This document shows positions 10,816 to 20,981 of a stretch of DNA of 64,000 nucleotides, in pieces; position 1 is the stretch's first letter; every line of letters starts with the position of its first letter. The notes below the pieces were generated by a model, which did not search any database, was not told where the DNA came from, and worked only from the letters and a program-made list of their open reading frames with translations. The position numbers were made by a program, and so were the translations under genes. Source of the DNA: Diabrotica undecimpunctata (taxonomy: Eukaryota; Arthropoda; Insecta; Coleoptera; Chrysomelidae); contig NC_092811.1 in NCBI RefSeq assembly GCF_040954645.1, positions 120,539,343-120,603,342 of the forward strand. The letters are read 5' to 3'.

Positions 10816-12289
10816 ACATCCTTACACGCGTTGGTATTGATTCGCGAAAGTTGGTATCATCTTTTTTTATTTTTGGTTCTCAAGTAAATACTCAAAATCG
10901 TCTTTACTCATTCGTGTGAAATTTTGAAATAAAGCTTGATCATTTGCAATCAATTTTATATTAAAATTATTTTTAGTGTCTTGTTTACCAAGATATAGCT
11001 CTTTTTCTATTACCGTGATTTCCTTCTTTTCATTTTACCATTCGAAGCAATTACTAAATATGCTGCTTCCGCGACTGCTGGCAAAGACATGGCACACTTA
11101 ACTAAAGTTGCTTGAATTGAATTACACCTAGACGCATACTATAAGCTAATACGACAAAGGGCTTTCAATCTAGAGGGACAAATGACGCATTCGACCTTTT
11201 CAAAATTTGTAGCTCAAAGTCTTGCATCTTGCATCTTGCATCATGTCGTTCAGTGTTGCCTCAATGGATTTGCGCCTTAAGAATATTTTATTAGGATGTG
11301 ATCGTTAACATGCCCTAATAATTCATGTAAGACATGTCACACTTTACATCCCGTCGAGTATATTTGAGCTTTGTTTTAAGTTTTCATGAATTCCTATTAT
11401 TTCAGATCGCTAGGTGAGATACGTTCAACTCAAATATGGTCCGTTTCCATAAACAGGTCTTACCCGCTTTAGATTCCGTACTCTTTGTGGCGAGGAAAAA
11501 GAATCGGTTATAGTAGAAATTACAGTAGATGTGTCGAACGATCCACATCCCACAGATCGTGCTAGTGGCGATCGACATCAACACCCCAGGGTGCTAACAG
11601 GATTTCTACCGAAGTTTCAGAATCATCGACGCTCGAAGCCAGAAATCACATTTGGCCAATTGCCGCCGCTGCTGCCGACACTCTCGGAAAACAAATGTTA
11701 CAACATTTCTGTATGAGCGAAAATAGAAATCATTTTTCACAAACGTATTTTAGACAATATTGGATTCCTCTTTAGGTTCTTACATAACATAATATATATT
11801 TTATTTTAACGTCTAATGCAGTATCGATAAATATAAATAAAAAAAGGTATATTCAATATATATACAGAGTGGCAATTTGGAAGCTTCCCATCATTAAGAT
11901 CTTTATTCTCGTAAATAATATAAAAATGAAAAAAACAAGTGAATGTTGCTTTTAAAAAATAGACTTTAAGTAAATATCTAAAACATGAAATTAACTTTAA
12001 CTTGAGAATATCCGTCAGAAAAAATTATAGCATGTAATTCGTCTTTAAAAAGACAAACACATGCCGTGATGGCAGTAAAAATCTCCTGTTAGTGATTCCA
12101 TAGTAAATTATGAAGGGAAAAACAGGAAAAAACTTCATAATACTATTCCGACATGGTAAGTATTTGGTCGTGCATTTAGTTTACTTTCAATAAACACCAA
12201 ATTCTGATTTTAGATGTTTGTTATTTAAAAAATATAAATGATGTATCCTCTACATGATGATGCAACCTCTAACTAAATTATTAGAAGAA
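10816..12289. other. No gene recognised
   Basis: AT-rich DNA. The only structure seen is a short tandem of TCTTGCA/TCTTGCATC near 11218-11243 and a mariner-like TATACAGAGTGG string near 11861. The open frames of about 60 codons around 11402-11716 resemble nothing I know and start at weak codons. Confidence 0.35.
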
Positions 12290-12458
12290 TTTTTCACCAA
12301 ACAATAAATTCTTATTTTGATGAACTGAAGATAGAGCTGAAGGACATCCCCCCATCAAACCTCATTACATTCGATGAAACTAACTCATCAGATGATCCTG
12401 GAAAAAGAAAAATGATTTTCAGACGAGGTTGTAAATATCCTAAAGGAGTGATGAATTC
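12290..12458 (+). pseudogene. Outer DDE (pogo/jerky-like) transposase, 5' segment
   Basis: The frame reads YFDELKIELKDIPPSNLITF, then DETNSSDDPGKRKMIFRRG and CKYPKGVMNS. The DETN motif supplies the first catalytic Asp of the DDE_1 (pogo/Tigger/jerky) superfamily. At 12458 the frame is cut by a LINE. With one copy of the TSD GTGATGAATTC (12448-12458 and 26281-26291) counted once, the reading continues without shift at 26292 as SKASTSVIFAATAEGKILP. No N-terminal HTH region is recognisable upstream. Confidence 0.8.
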
Positions 12459-12503
12459 TTAACTTTTATTCTTGCAGAAAAATTTACCTGACAACAAACA
12501 AAA
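12459..12503 (+). mobile_element. 5' stub of the split RNase H LINE
   Basis: Only 45 bp remain between the left TSD and the Tigger terminus. Its translation (for example RKIYLTTNK) fits the segment just before the RT motif GLPQGSVLSP that resumes after 24112. It is the 5'-truncated beginning of the LINE at 24112-26280. Confidence 0.65.
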
Positions 12504-12739
12504 CAGTGGAACCTCGATTATCCGTCTCTCCATTAACTGTCACCTCCGTTAACCGTCAGGGTCCGTACTACATAAGTTGTATTGGCTTCATAAGCAAAAA
12601 TTGAGTCAATAGTTCATTTTGTTTGAGCATTGCGATAAACCAAACGAAATTCGCTGAAATGTACAGTTATGCTACCACTGTATTTGTTTGTATAAACAAT
12701 TTTTGTTTTTGTTCACGACTCGCGATTTAATTACAATTT

Positions 12740-12923
12740 AAATAATGATAAATAAGGGCGGAAATAGCCACAAATGAATCACTTAACATGGCTCTGTATT
12801 TGTGGTTCGCTCAAAAAATCGCTACCCAGAAAAAGGTATTCCTTTGTCTGGACCAATTGTTGCAGAAGAAGCGTTGTTTTTCAACATGGAATTGATCTTG
12901 CACCCGCATTTAAAATGCAAAAG
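12740..12923 (+). pseudogene. Tigger transposase HTH segment (CENP-B/Tc5-like)
   Basis: One frame reads WFAQKNRYPEKGIPLSGPIV then AEEALFFNMEL, the second helix-turn-helix of CENP-B/pogo-type transposases (W-F-x-Q ... P-L-S-G-P-x-x-x-E-A). A base is missing or gained near 12808. The Gypsy insertion interrupts it right after the AAAG at 12920-12923. Confidence 0.7.
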
Positions 12924-14863
12924 TGTTACGTTCCAAATTTAAAGTAGAAAGTCCCACCTCTATTTTATCAAAATTTAAATAATTCAGGACGTGTAAGAGC
13001 GGTTGCCTATAATATATTATAAGCAAGGTGGCGAAAATAAAATTAGTAATTTTTAAATAGGGGTAATGTCTGGCAAATTGTGCTGAAGTTAAGGGAACAC
13101 GTCCTCTTTTTTGTGAAGAAACTAATTTAGATCGTTCTTTCTAGAGTTATCTTGGAAGAATTGGGATCATAAAATTGAAATTTTTGAATCTCGGTATTAT
13201 TCGGTGACCTCCGTGTGTCAAGTTGTCAAGTGTTCGGAAAGACGACGGAAAGAAAGTGATTCCAGATTTGACGGTGTTACTGAAAGGTTGGGCTAGATTA
13301 AAAACGGCATTTTGTTTTTTTGCTTTTGCTGCTGTTCCATGTGGGATCTGGACTAGTCCGAACCGTGTGGATATTCAAGGGGATTTGCTGCCTTCGTGGA
13401 AGGGTTTTTTTGGAATATCCACAATTTCGCTAAAAAAAGCGGATCTACAGTACACGTGAATACCGGGAGTCGTATTTAGATCAAGAAATTAGCCTTAATC
13501 ACGAGTCCAAATAGCCGGCTACGCTTCGGTCCAATTTGGGATATTTCAAACCCCTAATCTGGCTAAGAAGGGTGAGTGTTAGAACATTTCGTTTTTAATT
13601 AATTAAAAAGTTGTAGTTATTTTTTTATCCCATCTCTAAAAAGCTATTCACATTTTTATCAGTTTTCATACATTCAAGTTCGGAGACAAGTTTTTTTTTT
13701 GTATTGCTCCATTATCGCCAAAAGGCAGATAAACAAAGTGTTAAAATCAATATATTTATTTCCAAATAATTATTTTAGACACAGATGGTAATTAATGTTT
13801 TCTTGCTTCAGGGTTGGTTGGTTTGTTTGTTTTTTTCTGCTTCTTCTTCTTCGTATTTTTCCATCTGGCTGTAATTTTCAACTTTTCAACATTGTCACAC
13901 AAGTCTATGTACATCGGCAATCGTATGGGATTTTGGATTGAAGACACGCTGAACTATAACTGGAATTCCACGCGGTGAAGTATATGAATATTCGAGGTAT
14001 GGATCGATAATTAATTTTCAACGGAAGATTTAAGCACCGTCTAATTTGGTTTGCGGAATACAATAGTTTTTTTTTAAAGATTATTTGCTGTTAGTTTTTA
14101 TTTTCATATTTACAAATACTTTACAGATTTTTTTTAAAGATAATTTGCGGTTTATTTTATTAATTCAATATTTACACATACCTATTTTAATTTTGTAAAC
14201 TGCGTCTAAGGGGGGGTTATATATTTGAGATTTATTTTTTTTATATTATTTTCTGCGCACGCACTTGAGCTCACGTGGTGTCCTATTTGCGTTAATTATT
14301 TTTTTTTTGGTTGGTATTGAACCGCACACCCCTTAGCGTCCGGTACTTTTGACACGTCTTACCTTTCATTTTGTTCTGTTAAGTAGAAATAACTTATGAA
14401 TTTTTGTTAGGCAAGCAGAAGCCGCATTTTTATATTATTTTTTTATTAAGCCTATGGTAAAGTTAAATAATATTGTAATATGTAATATGTATGTATTTAT
14501 TTTCAACTATCTTGGGAATCTATTTATTAAAATTGACTAAATTCTAATCTGACAATTTCATTTATTTTTTTATTTATTCAGGTTGTATACTGTTACTTAG
14601 TATTTTAGTAGTAAACCTATTGGTAAGTTGGTGGTTTATTGAATAGCAACGTAGGGAAGGCTGTGGGCCAATTTACCTGGCGCCCCTGATATAACTTCGG
14701 ATTTTTTTGTTTTGTGGACCGCACGACCATCTCCACTGTTTTGTCTAGCCGCGAGCCATTCCCAGACTGTCACCGTATAGTACTTTTCTTTCCGGGTGTA
14801 CGTCTGATTTATATTTGGTACAATTTGTAATTTTTTTATATAGATTCGGTTTTGTACGCCACA
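12924..14863 (+). repeat. 5' LTR of the Gypsy element (1940 bp)
   Basis: Starts TGTTACGTTCC and ends TACGCCACA. It matches 20982-22920 throughout. It contains a diverged internal duplication around 14066-14185, where two units each begin with a T-run and AAAGAT(T/A)ATTTGC. An AATAAA lies near 13028. Nearly 2 kb is long for an insect Gypsy LTR. Confidence 0.95.
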
Positions 14864-14868
14864 TATTT

Positions 14869-14886
14869 TGGCGCCCAACGTGGGGC
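14869..14886 (+). other. Primer binding site of the Gypsy element
   Basis: TGGCGCCCAACGTGGGGC begins five bases after the 5' LTR. The leading TGG would pair with a tRNA CCA end. The tRNA species was not determined. The second Gypsy element (61068) starts its PBS with the same TGGCGCCCAAC. Confidence 0.8.
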
Positions 14887-15526
14887 CCTTAATTAATTAA
14901 CCGTTTTTTTTGTCAACCCCTTGTGTAGATTCCTTTTAATTAGTTAACCTAACGTGTTTGGGCTTTAATTGACTAACTTTGATTTATTTACTTTACCACT
15001 GGTTTTGCACTTAGTAGTAGTCTTAGAACTTCGTGTTTAGTGGAAGTGTATGCCAAGAAGTGCTTACTAGTTTTTTTTTTTGTGTGACGTGAAGTTGGAA
15101 GAAGCCAAAAATGGAACTTAAAAGAAGATACTTTGAAGTGGTGTTGTGGAACTTAGAAGAATTATGGATATATTAGGACTTTGAAATATTTCTATTTCAG
15201 TTGGAGTTCAAATTTATTTTTTTGAGAAGTTGGACTTCGAAATTCTACATTGTGGTTTAACTTAGTTATGTTAGGGAATGTAAAATCTTTTTTTGAGATT
15301 ATGTTGTGACTTGTAATTTGTTCTGAAACAATGAAATTTTGAAAATCTTTTGTGAAATTTTATAGATTGAATAAAGCGACTATTACTTTTATTTTGCTTT
15401 TGGTTTGCTCCCATTAATAAAGTAAACTGTACCTGTGTGTTAATATTTTTACTTATATCTTGATTTTGTTTGAATATTTGCTCCTTTCGGTTGATACATT
15501 TTTTTTAAATTTTGAACTTTGGCAAG
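14887..15526 (+). other. 5' untranslated leader of the Gypsy element
   Basis: About 640 bp between PBS and gag ATG, AT-rich, without an upstream frame of note. A packaging signal would be expected here but cannot be recognised by eye. Confidence 0.5.
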
Positions 15527-16909
15527 ATGGTGCGAAAACTTGTACCCAACTACTTAAGGAAAGAGGAACTGGAATATGAACTCAAAATTCGTGGAGTGTC
15601 TACTGGCACTGTTGAGTCTATGAGGTCTAGTCTGTCTGATGCACTTAGTCGTGAGGCAGCAAATGAAAGCTTTAGATATCCTGAGCACCCATTCACCTTT
15701 TCACAGGATAAAACTGCAATCGAGACTAAACTTGCGGAGCTGAATACGGCTGTTGGAAAGTTTGCCGGAACTCCTACTTGTGCTGAGTCCTTGAGATTGC
15801 GGACACAGATTAACCATGTCTTGGGGAGAATTGATCTTATGGTATTGCCAACAGGTGACGATGCAGACGCAGCCCAGGTTGTTAAGTCAGACTTTCTTGC
15901 TGAGATTTTGAAGTTGTCACAGGATTTACATGATAAGCAGCATCCAATCGGATCTGGTTCGGTACCAGTAGCGCTCGATGTGATTTCGGTTTTAAATCAG
16001 TCTTTTCAGGCAGGGGTAGGACAAGTTCATGCTTCTTCTCCTGGAGCGATGTCACAAGCTGGTAATAATGTTTTTTCAGGGTCTGTCTCTAGTTTTTCTT
16101 CTGGGATGATACTTCCTCATAAATGGGGAATAGAAAAGTTTTCAGGTTCTGCTAGGGGTATGTCTATTTCTGCATTTTTTGAGATGGTGAATGAATTGAG
16201 TCTCGCTCGTCATGTACCAGATAGTATACTTTTGGAATCAGGTATAGATTTATTTTCGGATAAAGCCTATCAGTTTTATAAAGATGTTCGTCTACGTGTA
16301 GGGAGTTGGGCTGAATTAGTTGAAGAGTTTCGTAGGGAGTACCTGTCAGCTCACCATGGGGAAGCGCTTTTTGAAGAGCTTCGGAGGAGAACTCAGCATT
16401 CGTCTGAGACTATTGGAGTTTACTTGGCAATAATGAATAGTTACTTTAATCGCTTGCGTTGTCATGTTCCAGAGGAAGTTAAATTGTCTATAGTTATTAG
16501 GAATTTGCATCCGTTCTATCAAGATAGATTACGTGATCCTTTGCCAGCTACCTTGGAGGAACTTCGTGTTCTATGTCGCAGTATGGAGGAAAGACGTGAT
16601 TGTATTAGGAACTATGTTGAACCGAATAGTAGGAAAATGAATACTTTGGAAAAGGACCTAGCTTATATCAGTGTGGATGCTGAAAGTTGTAGTAGTGTTA
16701 GTGAGGGTCCTGTTGTTTCATCCGAATCGGAGTCAGCTAGAGGAAAGTTTAGGACTTTAGTCTGTTATCGTTGTAATCAGTCAGGCCATAAGGCAGTAGG
16801 GTGTTTAATGAAGAAGGAGGCTGTTCACTGTTTTAAGTGTAAGAAAGAAGGGTTTACAGTCAGAACTTGTCCTTCGTGTAATTCGGGAAACGGAAGGAAG
16901 CGCACCTAA
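15527..16909 (+). CDS. gag: Gag polyprotein of the Gypsy element
   Basis: 460 codons from the ATG at 15527. An in-frame TTG at 15512 lies upstream but is a weaker start. The structural protein that packages retrotransposon RNA in the cytoplasm. The N-terminus (about residues 5-45, LRKEELEYELKIRGVS) looks like a SAP-type helix pair. The central part (about 200-355) has KWGIEKFSG, WAELVEEFRREYL and ETIGVYLAIMNSYFNRL, the retrotransposon capsid region. The C-terminus has a knuckle CYRCNQSGHKAVGC and a second one, CFKCKKEGFTVRTC, in which Phe replaces the zinc-binding His. It ends in a -1 frameshift signal shared with pol. The relative at 61439 has the same N-terminal module. Confidence 0.93.
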   Translation: MVRKLVPNYLRKEELEYELKIRGVSTGTVESMRSSLSDALSREAANESFRYPEHPFTFSQDKTAIETKLAELNTAVGKFAGTPTCAESLRLRTQINHVLGRIDLMVLPTGDDADAAQVVKSDFLAEILKLSQDLHDKQHPIGSGSVPVALDVISVLNQSFQAGVGQVHASSPGAMSQAGNNVFSGSVSSFSSGMILPHKWGIEKFSGSARGMSISAFFEMVNELSLARHVPDSILLESGIDLFSDKAYQFYKDVRLRVGSWAELVEEFRREYLSAHHGEALFEELRRRTQHSSETIGVYLAIMNSYFNRLRCHVPEEVKLSIVIRNLHPFYQDRLRDPLPATLEELRVLCRSMEERRDCIRNYVEPNSRKMNTLEKDLAYISVDAESCSSVSEGPVVSSESESARGKFRTLVCYRCNQSGHKAVGCLMKKEAVHCFKCKKEGFTVRTCPSCNSGNGRKRT

Positions 16910-16945
16910 CTGGTCGAAGAGGTGTTGCCGACGTTGACTCGACCA
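16885..16945 (+). promoter_or_regulatory. -1 ribosomal frameshift signal: GGGAAAC plus pseudoknot
   Basis: The heptamer G GGA AAC (16885-16891) is in the gag frame as X XXY YYZ, a canonical slippery site. Ten bases later, 16902-16907 (GCACCT) can pair with 16920-16925 (AGGTGT), and the loop segment 16911-16917 (TGGTCGA) pairs perfectly with 16939-16945 (TCGACCA). This makes an H-type pseudoknot with a 3-nt first loop, 2-nt junction and 13-nt last loop. The gag stop is at 16907-16909 and the pol frame is open from 16882, so a shift here and only here joins the two frames. Confidence 0.85.
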
Positions 16946-19900
16946 ACCTACGTCCTATTTTAGACTTTATTTTACATCATTCCGAAGGAGATGAACGTCC
17001 ATATTTGAAAGTTAAAGTCTTAGGAAAGGAAATTTTGGGATTATTGGATTCTGGTGTTTCAAAGACCATTGTAGGAAGAACTGGTTGGAAATTTTTACAA
17101 AACTTGGGTTTAGAGTTGGATACTTCGAAGAAGACCGTTTGTAGAGTGGCGAATGGTCAGATGTGTGAATCGTTGGGGGAATGTTTAGTACCTTTCATGG
17201 TTAGGGATCGCTTGCGTGTCTTGCCAGTATTAGTTATTTTGGACGTACCGCACATTCTGATTTTAGGATCTGATTTTTGGCGTGTTATGGGTATCGTTCC
17301 AGATTTGAGGCATAACGAATGGTATTTTTCGGACGCTCCAGCAATGGTAGGTTCAGTGGATCATCTCCGAGGTCAAACTATTTTGACCGATGCAGAGAAG
17401 TCGCAATTGGATGAAGTTATTAATAGAAGTCGTGAACTAATGGGCACTTCTCTTGGTTGTACTGATGTCACTGAGCATGTGATTGTTTGTAAATCTGCAC
17501 CCATAAAACAACGTTACTATCCTGTATCCCCAGTAATCCAAAGCCATATTGATAAAGAGCTAGAAGATATGTTGGCGAAAGGAGTAGTGGAGCGATCGAA
17601 TAGTGCTTGGTCGTCCCCGATTCTCTTGGTGAAGAAAAAGGTTCCAGAAGGTGAAGAACCAAAATGGAGGTTCTGCGTAGACTATCGAAAGCTTAATGCC
17701 GCAACAGAGAGGGATGGCTACCCATTACCGTACATCTCTAATATTTTAAATAAATTAAAGAACGCGCATTATCTTTCCACCATAGACATTAAGTCGGCGT
17801 ATTGGCAGGTACCTGTTGCTAAGGCTTCCAGGCCTTATACTGCTTTTACGGTTCCTGGTCGAGGTCTTTTTCAGTTTTGCAGAATGCCTTTTGGATTACA
17901 TAATGCCCCGGCTACATGGCAGAGGTTGATAGATCGTGTCCTCGGTCCGGAGTTGGAACCCTATGTTTTTACTTACTTGGATGACGTGGTCATCGTGACA
18001 AAGTCTATTGAAGAACATGTAAGGATCTTAGAGGAAGTCTTTAGACGCTTGAGAGAAGCTAAGTTAACCGTTAGCTGGGATAAATGTCAATTTTGTAGAC
18101 CGGAACTAAAGTATTTGGGTCATGTGGTTGATAGGAATGGACTACATGTTGATGGTGATAAGGTCAAGGCTATGCTACGTATCCCAACACCCACATCCGT
18201 CAAGGAAGTTCGTAGCATCATAGGCACATTTTCCTGGTATCGAAGATTTATTCCTTCCTTTGCGACACTACTAGCTCCAATTACAGCGATATTGAAGAAA
18301 GGAAGAAAATTCAATTGGACCCCGAGTTGTGAAGAATCTTTTCAGAAAATAAAAGAATGTCTAGTTTCTGCTCCGATACTTAATTGTCCTGACTACAATT
18401 TGCCTTTTGTTGTCCAATGTGATGCCTCAGGATATGGAGTGGGCGCCGTGTTATTGCAGCCAGGCCCGGATGGTGACGAAGTAATTAGTTTCCTGAGCAG
18501 ATCACTAACGCGTCAAGAAAGGAATTTTTCCACGACGGAACGAGAATGTTTAGCTGTGTTATGGGCAGTCGAAAAACTGCGTCCTTATTTGGAGGGTGTT
18601 CCGTTTACGGTCGTGACTGATCACGCATCCCTCGTATGGCTTCAAAATTTGAAGGATCCTACTGGAAGATTAGCTCGATGGGCGGTAAGATTGCAACAAT
18701 ATGACTTTAAGATTGTGCATCGGAAAGGAAAAGAACATGTTGTCCCCGATTTGTTATCTCGGTCAGTTCCCGTGCTTGATATGGTTGAAGAGGTTGTACC
18801 GCTTCCTAGTGGTGATAGTTGGTATGATAAACTTTGTAGAAAAATCGAGTCTAATCCCTTGAAGTATCCTCAGTGGAGAATGTCTGGTGGCAAACTTTAT
18901 AAATACATCCGTCCCAGTCATGGATTTTTGGTCGAGGAAGTGGACAATTGGAAGGAAGTCGTTCCTAAGGGTCAACGATTGGAAGTGCTGAAGTTGTGTC
19001 ATGATAGTCCTTTAGCAGGTCATATGGGGATCCTGAAAACTTATAAGCGTATTAACGAGAAGTATTTTTGGCCGAAACTGCGGAGTGATGTATCTCGTTA
19101 CGTTGGACGTTGCTCACTGTGTGCCATGCATAAGGTGGAACAAGGTAAGCCCAAAGGCTTTATGACTCCTCAACCTAAAGCTACTCAACCATGGGAGATA
19201 GTAGCAACCGATCTTATGGGACCTTTCCCAAGATCAACTCAAGGCTATAAGTTTATCTTAGTGGTAATGGATGTGTTTAGTAAATTTTCTTTGGTATTTC
19301 CGTTGCGATCCTCAAAAGCCGTGCATGTCGTTAAGAAAATAGAAGAAGAAGTTTTTCTCGTATTTGGAGTTCCACGTCTGTTACTATGTGATAATGGTGT
19401 CCAGTATACTTCGGGTATTTTCAAGAAAATGATGGAAACCTATGGTGTCTCAGTTCGTTATAATGCGTTGTATCATCCACAGTGCAATCCATCTGAACGC
19501 TATAACCGAACCCTTAAAACAATGATGGCAACTTATATAGCTGACAACCATAGGAAGTGGGATGAAAATTTGGCCAAACTAGCATGTGCTACGCGCACTG
19601 CATACCACGAGTCGACTGGTCAAGATCCCTACTTCATAAATTTCGGTCGGAAGATGGTAGTGGATGGACGAGATTTTTCCCGAAAGGACAAACTCGGAGA
19701 CCCGGAGGACGAAGTAGCTAAAATGGGATATAATCGATCGCGTGGACTCCAGGAATTATTTGTTGATGTTAGAAAACGTTTAGATAAAGCTTCGGCTAAG
19801 TGTGAGAAGACCTATAATCTACGGAGACGTCCAGAGGAATTTCAGCCCCATCAGTCAGTATGGCGGAGAAATTTTGTGTTGTCAGATGCCGCTAAATATT

Positions 19901-20064
19901 TCACGAAAAAGTTAGCTCCTAGATGGATAGGACCCTACTTCGTGAAGAAGAAAGTTTCCCCCTGGACATATAGTTTAGAGGATGAAAATGGCAAGGATCA
20001 AGGTATTTGGAATATTAAGGATTTAAGGATTAGTAACCCGACTGGTGATCCCGATAGGATTTAG
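16891..20064 (+). CDS. pol: Pol polyprotein of the Gypsy element (PR-RT-RH-IN)
   Basis: The frame is open from 16882 and is entered by -1 frameshifting. Numbering from the TTG at 17005, the aspartic protease has LLDSGVSKTIVG (about 13-24), RT has WRFCVDYRKLN (about 220) and FTYLDDVVIV (catalytic YLDD about 322), and RNase H has VVQCDASGYGVGAVLLQ (about 470). Integrase has the HHCC finger HDSPLAGHMGIL...CSLCAMHK (about 663-710) and a core with Asp in ATDLMGPFP (735), Asp in LLCDNGVQYTSG (795) and Glu in NPSERYNR (830). The C-terminus (GPYFVKKKVSPWTYSLEDENG) is the usual small beta domain. PR-RT-RH-IN order is Ty3/Gypsy. No stop, frameshift or missing catalytic residue was found. Confidence 0.95.
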   Translation, partial: RKEAHLTGRRGVADVDSTNLRPILDFILHHSEGDERPYLKVKVLGKEILGLLDSGVSKTIVGRTGWKFLQNLGLELDTSKKTVCRVANGQMCESLGECLVPFMVRDRLRVLPVLVILDVPHILILGSDFWRVMGIVPDLRHNEWYFSDAPAMVGSVDHLRGQTILTDAEKSQLDEVINRSRELMGTSLGCTDVTEHVIVCKSAPIKQRYYPVSPVIQSHIDKELEDMLAKGVVERSNSAWSSPILLVKKKVPEGEEPKWRFCVDYRKLNAATERDGYPLPYISNILNKLKNAHYLSTIDIKSAYWQVPVAKASRPYTAFTVPGRGLFQFCRMPFGLHNAPATWQRLIDRVLGPELEPYVFTYLDDVVIVTKSIEEHVRILEEVFRRLREAKLTVSWDKCQFCRPELKYLGHVVDRNGLHVDGDKVKAMLRIPTPTSVKEVRSIIGTFSWYRRFIPSFATLLAPITAILKKGRKFNWTPSCEESFQKIKECLVSAPILNCPDYNLPFVVQCDASGYGVGAVLLQPGPDGDEVISFLSRSLTRQERNFSTTERECLAVLWAVEKLRPYLEGVPFTVVTDHASLVWLQNLKDPTGRLARWAVRLQQYDFKIVHRKGKEHVVPDLLSRSVPVLDMVEEVVPLPSGDSWYDKLCRKIESNPLKYPQWRMSGGKLYKYIRPSHGFLVEEVDNWKEVVPKGQRLEVLKLCHDSPLAGHMGILKTYKRINEKYFWPKLRSDVSRYVGRCSLCAMHKVEQGKPKGFMTPQPKATQPWEIVATDLMGPFPRSTQGYKFILVVMDVFSKFSLVFPLRSSKAVHVVKKIEEEVFLVFGVPRLLLCDNGVQYTSGIFKKMMETYGVSVRYNALYHPQCNPSERYNRTLKTMMATYIADNHRKWDENLAKLACATRTAYHESTGQDPYFINFGRKMVVDGRDFSRKDKLGDPEDEVAKMGYNRSRGLQELFVDVRKRLDKASAKCEKTYNLRRRPEEFQPHQSVWRRNFVLSDAAKYFTKKLAPRWIGPYFVKKKVSPWTYSLEDENGKDQGIWNIKDLRISNPTGDPDRI

Positions 20065-20966
20065 GTCGGAGTAGAACGGACTAGCAAAGTTTTGTCTAGT
20101 CTAAGTAAATTCTTCTGAAATTGGTTGTATTTATTTTTTTTTGTTGTGTCCGTGAAGGATGACTGAGTGTTGGCTATGATCGGTTCTTAGGATGTATTTG
20201 GATGGTCAACCGATTCGTTTTTTTTTGTGTTAGGTAGCCAATACGAAGTCGTAGGGTTGCGGTAGCCTTAATTTCTTTTGATTTATGGAATTGAATGTCA
20301 CTTAGGTTTGGTCAGAAATATGTTGTCTTCGATGATATGGCGTTGGGATTTGTTTTGATGTTAGTAAGCCATTCTATTTAATTGGGATTTTTTCGAAGCC
20401 ACATAATTATGTTTTGGTGAATCTTGTTGGATAATAGCTTAGTTTTGGATGATTCACTAAATTTCGTTGTATACGGATTTAAATTCTGAAAGACCTATCT
20501 CATTTTTATTTTAATGAACAATTGGAATTACACTACTGTTTCGGTAGATGTTCCTCGCAGTATCAGTAAGAGTGGAATGGTGGAGAGTTTCTTATGGACT
20601 CATGTTATGCGAGGTATAGTGAAGTACTAGCGATGCCCCAGAGCTGGGAGGTCGCGAATAAGGGCAACATCCAGTAACCGACCTAATCAGTGTTGTCAGA
20701 TTGACGTTGGAATTTGAAACTATTCTACTTGATCTCATACGATGAGAGATGACTGTTGTGTGGAAGTGGAGTAAGTGTTGTAAGTAAGTTGTTGCTTTGT
20801 GCGTGTGGTTTGAGATTGGTATGTCTTTCGTTGTCCAAGTACTTGCGCACGGTGAAGACGGTGTGGATGATGATTGTGTTGTGGACTTCGCTCGGAGTTT
20901 AGGTAGTGCGTCGCTAGCGCGAGGGAAAATTTTCTTCGTCTAGTTTTTCCTCGTAAATTTTCCTCT
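20065..20966 (+). other. 3' untranslated region of the Gypsy element
   Basis: About 900 bp between the pol stop and the polypurine tract. Only very short frames exist. The longest ATG frame I checked, at 20518, runs about 37 codons. No envelope-like gene is present. Confidence 0.6.
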
Positions 20967-20980
20967 GGGAAAGGGAGGTG
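20967..20980 (+). other. Polypurine tract
   Basis: GGGAAAGGGAGGTG lies immediately before the 3' LTR at 20982, the expected plus-strand priming site. Confidence 0.85.
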
Positions 20981-20981
20981 T

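Noticed and set aside
13000..13100. CRISPR or other phased short repeats anywhere in the window
   Set aside because: No regularly spaced direct repeats with unique spacers were seen; tandem repeats present are microsatellites or a minisatellite.
13223..13459. 78-codon frame in the 5' LTR, repeated at 21281-21517
   Set aside because: Starts at TTG, lies wholly in the LTR, resembles no protein. It is duplicated only because the LTR is.
20065..20966. Envelope gene in the Gypsy element
   Set aside because: No frame long enough, no signal peptide or membrane span.
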